Assembly: GCA_031763025.1 (NCBI GenBank)
Contig: JASSKH010000009.1
Location: forward strand, 2,852,001-2,916,000
Source of the DNA: Macrocystis pyrifera
Taxonomy: Eukaryota > Sar > Phaeophyceae > Laminariales > Laminariaceae
DNA: 64,000 nucleotides
Reading direction: 5' to 3'
The position numbers were made by a program, and so were the translations under genes. Under the pieces are notes generated by a model. That model saw only the letters and a program-made list of their open reading frames with translations, searched no databases and was not told the origin of the DNA. Every line of letters begins with the position of its first letter. Within the stretch, counting starts at the first letter, position 1. This document shows, in pieces, positions 58,601 through 64,000 of this stretch.

Positions 58601-61363
58601 GTATTAGACCCGCCACGTTACGCCTCCTGCGTGGAGCTCAAAACCAGTTTCGGCCAGCTCGGGACCATACAGAACTGGTGTCTGGTTTCGTCTGTCCGGG
58701 CCATTCCCGATCGAAATACAGAAAAATATTAAAGAGATTTCTGTTTTTTGGCCATCGATAAGATTCGATTAGTCGGATCTGGCACGAGGTTCTTCCAGGA
58801 TCTCTCTACAAACCCTGTTTCGTTTTCCGGGTTCGGCTCCCATAAGAGTCAGCCTTTTGGGCGGGGAGCTATACGGCTTCCAGTTCTGCCTGTGGTTTGC
58901 AGTGATACCTCGGCCTTTTGTGTTCTTCTCTTGTTTTTCCTTACTTTTTTTTTCTGTCTCTCCTGCGATCTATCTGGTTCACTGGCTGCGTATGTTGCGC
59001 TTGTCATAGCCAGCACATTGGCAGTGGCGTTGCCCTGCTACAGTCGAAACCTCCTCACTGCGTTTGCGATGTATCGCGTCTGGCTCGTTGTCCGTAGCCT
59101 GGAGAACTGGTACCATCTCTCTCTAGGATGAAGAATCAAATCTACGGATACTGGATGTGCAGGATGCCGACGGGTAGAAATAACGGTTTGTTACGGGGGT
59201 CCATAGTTAATAGGACCTATGTTACACATAAAAACCTATATATTTACCTATTTTTACTGACAATATTGGGTCCTATTTACTATGGACCCCCGTAATAGTA
59301 AATGGGACCAAATTTTGTTATTAATAGTAAAAATAGTTGTATTTATATGGTACCAGGGTTTTTGTGTGTACCGTACGAAGGTGCTATTTACTATGGTCCT
59401 CCGTAGTAGTGTGTTTTAACCCTTTCATGTAGGACTGCAGCACTAGTAGGATTTGAGTGGTTTATTCCTCAAAACGAGACTACTTACTGCGCAGCGCGTT
59501 TCAGGCCGTCAGAGGCTGAGACCCCGACCTAATGCAGTGGCACGTGCTCGCAGCGAGCTCAGCCGACGCTTGGGAGGGCGACGCTGGGTATGTACTGCTT
59601 GGTGAGGGTGTATACACGCTGGGTGAGGACAGAGACCATTGGACGAGCTCTATTAACCAGTAACCCCCCCGAAAGCCCACCCCGACCATGCATGGCGTGA
59701 GCACACACACACCGTATCCCCGTCCAACTTCTCTCCCCCGACCCCGACCCCAACCCTCCTTCCACCGCCCCTCCCCGCCAACACCTCCGCAGCTTGGTGC
59801 GGTAGTCTTCGGCTTGTTGAGCGATTCCTACGGCAGGCGCCCGGCCTTCCAGTTTGCCACGTTGCTCGTGGTCGTTTTTGGGCTGCTGACGGTGTTTGCC
59901 CCCAGCTTCTGGTGGCTGCTTCTGTTCAGGAGTATGGTGGGGGTGGGGGGGGGAGGGATGGAGGTGCCGTTCGATCTGCTGAGCGAGATTGTGCCCCGCC
60001 GCGAGAAGAGCCGGTGAGGTTTTCTACGGCTGTACAGCAGTGGTCCCTTTTTAGTGCCGGTTGAGTAGTACCGGCTGCCCGCTATATTACGGTGCCGGTG
60101 AGGTCGCTCGGAACAGATGGGATCAACGAGTGTGGCAGGCGGTGTGCGGAGTAGCTATTACGGGGGTCCATAGTAAATAGGACCAAATATTGTTAGTAAA
60201 AATAGGTCCGTAGTAAATAGGACCAAATATTGTTAGTAAAAATAGGTAAATATATAGATTGTTGTGTGTGCCGTAGGTCCTATTTACTATGGTCCCCCGT
60301 AATTTTGCCGGTTGCCGCTGTACTTGTATATAGTGCCGGTATTGTTGGCCGGCACATATGATACCGGCAATATAGAGGGACCACGACTGGTATGCCACTA
60401 CTCCGTCTCGAAATATAACGACCGTTGGTACTGATTACTAGTGTAGAAGCGGTGCTTGCATTTGGGGAAAAGAGCGGTAGGTTTCACGCGTCGTCGGGCA
60501 GGTCACCCGACCCCACTTGATGATTCATGATTTAGGTCTTCCAGGGCAGATGAGAGTATGGGTCTGTATTTTCTACAGCAGTGGCTCATAAAACCCTGAA
60601 CCTACATACGTAAACCTTACCCGAACCCCGACCGCCTGGGACACTTCTCGGCAGTAAATATGTAATATGGCGTTATTCTCGTGTGGACTATCAACCCTTT
60701 TGTTGAAGCTGGGCCAAGTCGCAAAGGCTACTGGACGCCTCCTCCCTCCTCCCCCCCGCCTCCTCGAAAATGTACCCCTAGGAAAACTATAATCTCCGAA
60801 TGAAGATGTATTGAGGTGTTATTATGGTGTGGATCATCAGCCATTTTGTCCAAGCTACGTGCCACGTTGTAAAACACTAATGGACCCCCCCCCCCCTCCT
60901 CAATAGCGCCTCAGCGTTGTGGTGGACGTCCAAGTAACCTGGGCTCTCGGCTCCGTCTCGGAAGGGATGCGTGGTCAATGGTCAAATGACTAAGGCAAGC
61001 AACGAATAAGCCCCCCCCCCCCCCCCCCCCAATCCCCCCACCCCTTTCCCTCATTGAAAATGCCTCAGTGTTTTGGTGGACGTCCAAGTGACCTGGGCTC
61101 TCGGCTCGATCTTCGTCGGCATCGCCGCCTGGGCCGTGCTCAGCTACGGCCACAGCTGGCGCCTACTGGCCCTCGTCTCTGCTTTACCCCCCCTGGCGGT
61201 GCTCTGCTGCTTCTCCTTCATCCCAGAATCGCCGCGCTGGCTGATTGCGAACGGACGGGAGGCCGAGGCGAAGGACGTATTGCGAAAAATGGCGAAGACT
61301 AACGGGGTGGAGTTGGTAGACATCACCATCGTGCCGGAAGAGGTGGGTCTGGGCGTGGGTCTC

Positions 61364-61411
<48 letters not shown>

Positions 61412-62255
61412 CCGCTGCTGCTGTGCGGATGTACGTATAAGGGATCGTTTGGGTGTGTTTGATTGATTTCAATACGTACGGTGTCCAGACGGTTACTTTT
61501 GAGCTTTCGGACAAGAGCGATATCTCTTTAGTCGTGTGTCTTGGTCTTTTTGACTGGTTATGCTGCTGTAGGCTGTTCTCTTTTTTGTTTATGTTTCTGT
61601 CTCTGTCGGCTTGTGTGTGCGTGCGTGTTGTCTGTGTTTTTTTGTGTATCTACGAACTGTACGGAAGACCACCAACTAAATTTGGGCTCCTTTTCGTTAC
61701 GAATGTGAGATGGTTCTTGTTGAATTCGAACAACAAAACGTGTACTCCATCCCCCCTCCCCTCCTCTTCCACGCGTCCCCCCCCCCCCTATATTTCATAC
61801 CTGGTACATACAGGTTGGGTTGGCGTCGGTTGGCGACGACGCTGTAAAACACGCCTCTCACTGCGTCAGCTTAACCAGGGTATCGTTTTTTTTATTGTTT
61901 TTTTTTTGGCGGTCACCACGGCTGGCGGTCGAGTTAGATCAAGTTTGTGCGGGAAAAAACCTTTACTCCGCACTAGGGAGATGATCGTATCACGTACTGT
62001 GTATATGGTGAAGCACCAACGAGGCAGTTATATGGTAAGCCCATGGCTGCCTCTGGAAGTGGCCACGCCGGAAAATAAATCAGTTGACGCTGTCATCCAT
62101 ATGTGACTCGCCCAACACCTCACGGCACTTCGTGCTTGGTGCAAGCAAGCATTGTCCACGTACCTGGTCGGTGAAATCCCGACGTGCTCCGTCCCGGCGT
62201 TGTAGGGATGCGAGGGTCTATGTCATACAAGACTACGGCCATGCGTGGCATGAAT

Positions 62256-62308
<53 letters not shown>

Positions 62309-63566
62309 CAAACCCCTCTACTCACCCCTCCCTCCGCCCCTCTCCCGCACGCTGCCACCGCCCGCTGCGTCGACCGCTTGCCGCGATGGCCTGCCATTTT
62401 TTTTTTTCAACTCATTCTAAAGAAACCTAAGGGTAAGGAGGGGGGTTTGTGGGACCTGTGGCGTCGCCCGGAGCTTCGAAGGCGATCGGTCTTTTCGTGC
62501 GTTGTGTGGGCCGCATTCGGGTTCTTGTACTATGGGGTGATTTTGCTGTCGTCGAAGGTCATGGGAGAGGGCGGGAGTTGCTCGTTCGACTACTCTATCC
62601 TCTTCTTCGCTTCGAGCAGGTACGGGCGTGATTTGTGCTGTGTTGTGTTCTGGTGTATGGTATTGTTTTAGTTTAGTTTTGATCGTTGTGTTGGTCATGG
62701 TGGTGGTGGTAGTGATCGTCGTGTCGTATCGTGTGCTTTGTTTTGTTTGTTCGTTTTTGTTTGTCTGTGTGTTGGTTCCGTTATGTTTGTTTGTTTGTTT
62801 GTTCGTTCGTTCGTTCGTTCGTTTGATTGTTTTTTTGTACCGTGTGTGTTGCGCGTTACCGTGCTGATGTGCTTGCTTAGCTTGCCTCGCTTGCTGTGCT
62901 TGCTTTGTCGGCTTCGCTTTGCTCTGTTTGCTTTGCTCACTTTGCTTGCTGTGTTTTCCTTGTAGCAGTGCTGTACTGTGCTGTGTTAACATGTAACGGA
63001 TAATTAGTCGCCGCGACGAGCTTTATTGCCTCTTTGTTGGTGCGCCAACCTTTAGAGAAAGGGCGCTCCCTAGGCACGGGGACCTGATACACATACTTTT
63101 GTTTCTGGACGCCCTTCCGTCTGACGCTGCTCCGCTCGAAGCACCCTCTTCGTGCACGTCCCAGCCGTGCCTTGCCGCCAATCACCCTGGCGCAAGGGGC
63201 ACTACATCCGCATTTTGACTTTTTCTGGCAAGGTACACACCATTAAGAAACGCCTTCCCCTCCCCTTTTCCCTTCCCTCCCCTTCCCCTTCCCCCCCTCT
63301 ACCTCCCGTCTTCCTGAACCGCCCGTCTTCCTGAACCTGCGTGCGGCGCATTCATTCACTGTCCGCAGTGAGCTGGTATCCAACGTGGTAACGAGGTTCT
63401 ACGTGGACAAAATAGACCGCCGCGTTAGCCTCACGATGAACTTTGTTTTGTCGGGCGTAACCACGGCGCTGTTGCCGCTGGGCAGCTCCATGTGGTGGCT
63501 GCTGCTGTTCTCCTTCGTGGCGAGAGGCACGGCTTATATGGCCGCATGCTTGGCCTGGGTGATCAC
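55663..63566 (+). CDS. SVOP/SV2-like major-facilitator transporter, six exons, 3' end beyond the window
   Basis: Membrane transporter, substrate unknown. Predicted exons: 55663-55716 (MPSDSGRR...STVEE, ATG in a GCCGCCATGC context), 56109-56297 (GTGLFVTMMKGAVGLAIGTDGIEVTLLSYL, first membrane segment with the D-x-x-E motif of SVOP relatives), 59793-60013 (VVFGLLSDSYGRRPAF, the MFS D-x-x-GRR loop motif, and three hydrophobic segments), 61069-61342 (GSIFVGIAAWAV, hydrophobic run, then FIPESPRWL, the sugar-transporter/SVOP signature), 62423-62619 (WRRPELRRRSVFS...FGFLYYGVILLSS), 63369-63566 (FYVDKIDRRVSL, the second-half GRR-equivalent loop, and membrane segments). Junction phases 0, 0, 2, 0, 2 are mutually consistent. 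The exon 1 donor GAG|GTTCGC is weak. Exon 4 has a duplicated 5' end upstream. A MITE-1 sits 17 bp after exon 2. Confidence 0.87.
56314..56427 (+). mobile_element. MITE-1 copy just inside the transporter's second intron
   Basis: Left end TATTCCGGGGGACCGTAG, 17 bp from the GTGAGG donor at 56298; centre contains an extra ACGAAGGAATATCT. Older copy. Confidence 0.75.
57146..57203 (+). repeat. (AGC/AGT)n microsatellite
   Basis: CCAGCAGTAGCAGTAGCAGT and continuing; in the transporter's second intron. Confidence 0.8.
57500..58015. repeat. minisatellite with CGCGAGTCCCAAGGGTACGA units
   Basis: About eleven units of 40-60 bp: (A/G)CTGAAATGACTGAGTA then CTCGCGAGTCCCAAGGGTAC then GAGGAG. Units vary in length and sequence. 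Intronic. Confidence 0.85.
59140..59190 (-). repeat. LTR-end-like dispersed repeat, short inverted copy
   Basis: Reverse complement reads AACCGTTATTTCTACCCGTC GGCATCCTGCACATCCAGTA; matches the 17.86 kb and 53.7 kb blocks. Confidence 0.6.
59190..59297 (-). mobile_element. MITE-1 copy, left half of a tandem pair
   Basis: Reverse orientation, near consensus. Confidence 0.85.
59294..59408 (+). mobile_element. MITE-1 copy joined to the previous one, with micro-insertions
   Basis: Starts directly in TAGTAAATGGGACC, so its own TTACGGGG end is replaced by the neighbour's CCCCCGTAA. It carries an extra TTAATA and a TGGTACCA insertion. Confidence 0.75.
59425..59480. mobile_element. MITE-2 remnant
   Basis: GGACTGCAGCACTAGTAGGA TTTGAGTGGTTTATTCCTCA AAACGAGACT; right arm and centre of MITE-2. 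Confidence 0.55.
60157..60303 (+). mobile_element. MITE-1 copy with an internal ~38-bp duplication
   Basis: The left arm through AAAATAGG is present twice (60170-60205 and 60206-60243). Confidence 0.85.
60693..60745. repeat. family C repeat
   Basis: GTGTGGACTATCAACCCTTT, GGGCCAAGTCGCAAAGGCTA, then C-rich DNA. Confidence 0.6.
60828..60885. repeat. family C repeat
   Basis: GTGTGGATCATCAGCCATTT TGTCCAAG, CACGTTGTAAAACACTAATG, then a C tract. Confidence 0.6.
60899..60950 (+). other. duplicated acceptor and exon 4 start of the transporter
   Basis: GCCTCAG|CGTTGTGGTGGACG TCCAAGTAACCTGGGCTCTC closely matches 61062-61104 (about five differences) and would splice in the same phase from exon 3. Confidence 0.75.
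60951..61010 (+). repeat. family B repeat between two copies of an exon start
   Basis: CCGTCTCGGAAGGGATGCGT GGTCAATGGTCAAATGACTA AGGCAAGCAACGAATAAG, then a C tract. Flanked on both sides by the transporter's exon 4 start. Confidence 0.8.
61810..62256 (+). repeat. family A repeat, long copy
   Basis: GGTTGGGTTGGCGTCGGTTG start, ACGCTGTCATCCATATG, CTCGCCCAACACCTCACGGC, GTCCCGGCGTTGTAGGGATG, GGCCATGCGTGGCATGAATA, then the 49-nt C tract. Inverted relative to 47023-47522. Confidence 0.8.
62257..62305 (+). repeat. homopolymer C tract, 49 nt
   Basis: Directly follows the ATGAATA end of a family A repeat. Confidence 0.95.
62640..62970 (+). repeat. (GTTT/GTTC)n and GCTTG-rich low-complexity intron DNA
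   Basis: TTTGTTTGTTCGTTCGTTCG and GCTTGCTTAGCTTGCCTCGC runs in the transporter's fifth intron; no coding signal. Confidence 0.75.
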
Positions 63567-63711
63567 GTGAGTTGTTCTTGCCTCCTACTGTATACCAGGT
63601 ATCGATCTCATCGGGGAAATGTGTAGGGGGGACATTCCGACCTTTTTGGCCGTATCAACATCCCCTATACTCACGTATGTTTATTCTTGTCGACCCGTCT
63701 TCGATGATGCT

Positions 63712-63816
63712 ATTACGGGGGACCATAGTAAATGGGACGAAATATTGTTAGTAAAAAAAAAGGTAAATATATAGGTTTTTATGCATACCGTAGGTCCTAT
63801 TAACTACGACCTCTTG
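63712..63816 (+). mobile_element. MITE-1 copy
   Basis: Plus orientation, GCTA|TTACGGGGGACC; right end eroded (CGACCTCTTG). Confidence 0.8.
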
Positions 63817-64000
63817 TGAGGTTGTTCTTGACCTCCTGTACAATTGCCGACCTGTCTCCCTTCAAATTAAGCTATCACAGCTGCCCGTGGCTGATCCCCC
63901 CCTGCACTAACACGAGTGGAATAGTCCAACAGTGTGCTCAGGCCGAACGAGGCCTTGGCGCGCCCGCAAAGAGCTATATATCCCCTCTGATCTCCTGCCA

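Noticed and set aside
58748-59131. Hydrophobic open frame as an extra transporter exon
   Set aside because: It does not resemble any missing part of the transporter, whose flanking exons already join in phase, and it lies beside an LTR-end-like repeat.
61339-61405. Continuation of transporter exon 4 beyond the donor
   Set aside because: The reading runs into a (CT)n microsatellite; the GAG|GTGGGT donor joins in phase to the next exon.

Overview
The window is nuclear DNA of a eukaryote, most likely a photosynthetic stramenopile such as a brown alga. Three interrupted host genes have GT-AG introns of up to about 4 kb, and one has a GC-AG intron. The first gene starts with a signal-peptide-like segment followed by an AEAFVP motif and a transit-like stretch, the bipartite plastid presequence seen in algae with secondary red plastids. 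The species assignment is inference. Most of the window is repeats.

Layout. 1-952 (minus): 5' part of a plastid-targeted short-chain dehydrogenase. 2.4-18.0 kb: large LTR-like repeats and a broken Ty3/gypsy chromovirus-like element on the minus strand. 19.1-22.5 kb (plus): a second, related broken element. 22.5-27.3 kb: repeat-rich, no host gene seen. 27.3-51.25 kb (minus): a CobW/COG0523 metal-chaperone GTPase whose exons form an ordered, almost phase-consistent series of 12, with the 5' end not found. 51.25-55.66 kb: a divergent intergenic region. 55.66-63.57 kb and beyond (plus): an SVOP/SV2-like major-facilitator transporter with six exons in the window.

The intergenic and intronic DNA is filled with small repeats. 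There are 26 copies of a ~108 bp terminal-inverted-repeat element (MITE-1, TTACGGGG ends, TA target sites). There is a second MITE, and there are two SINE-like families (A and B) that share a terminus and run into C/G homopolymers, some over 90 nt long. Very short palindromes (TACCTGGTA and TATTAATA types) are strongly over-represented and in some cases appear as clean insertions inside older repeats.

The most unusual observation is a NADAR-type domain inside the gag-protease part of the minus-strand gypsy element. Next are a chromodomain plus Tudor-like tail behind both integrases, poly(C)-tailed retroposon-like repeats, and duplications at exon-intron boundaries of all three host genes. The metal-chaperone GTPase and the transporter are divergent neighbours, but nothing in the sequence proves that they work together.
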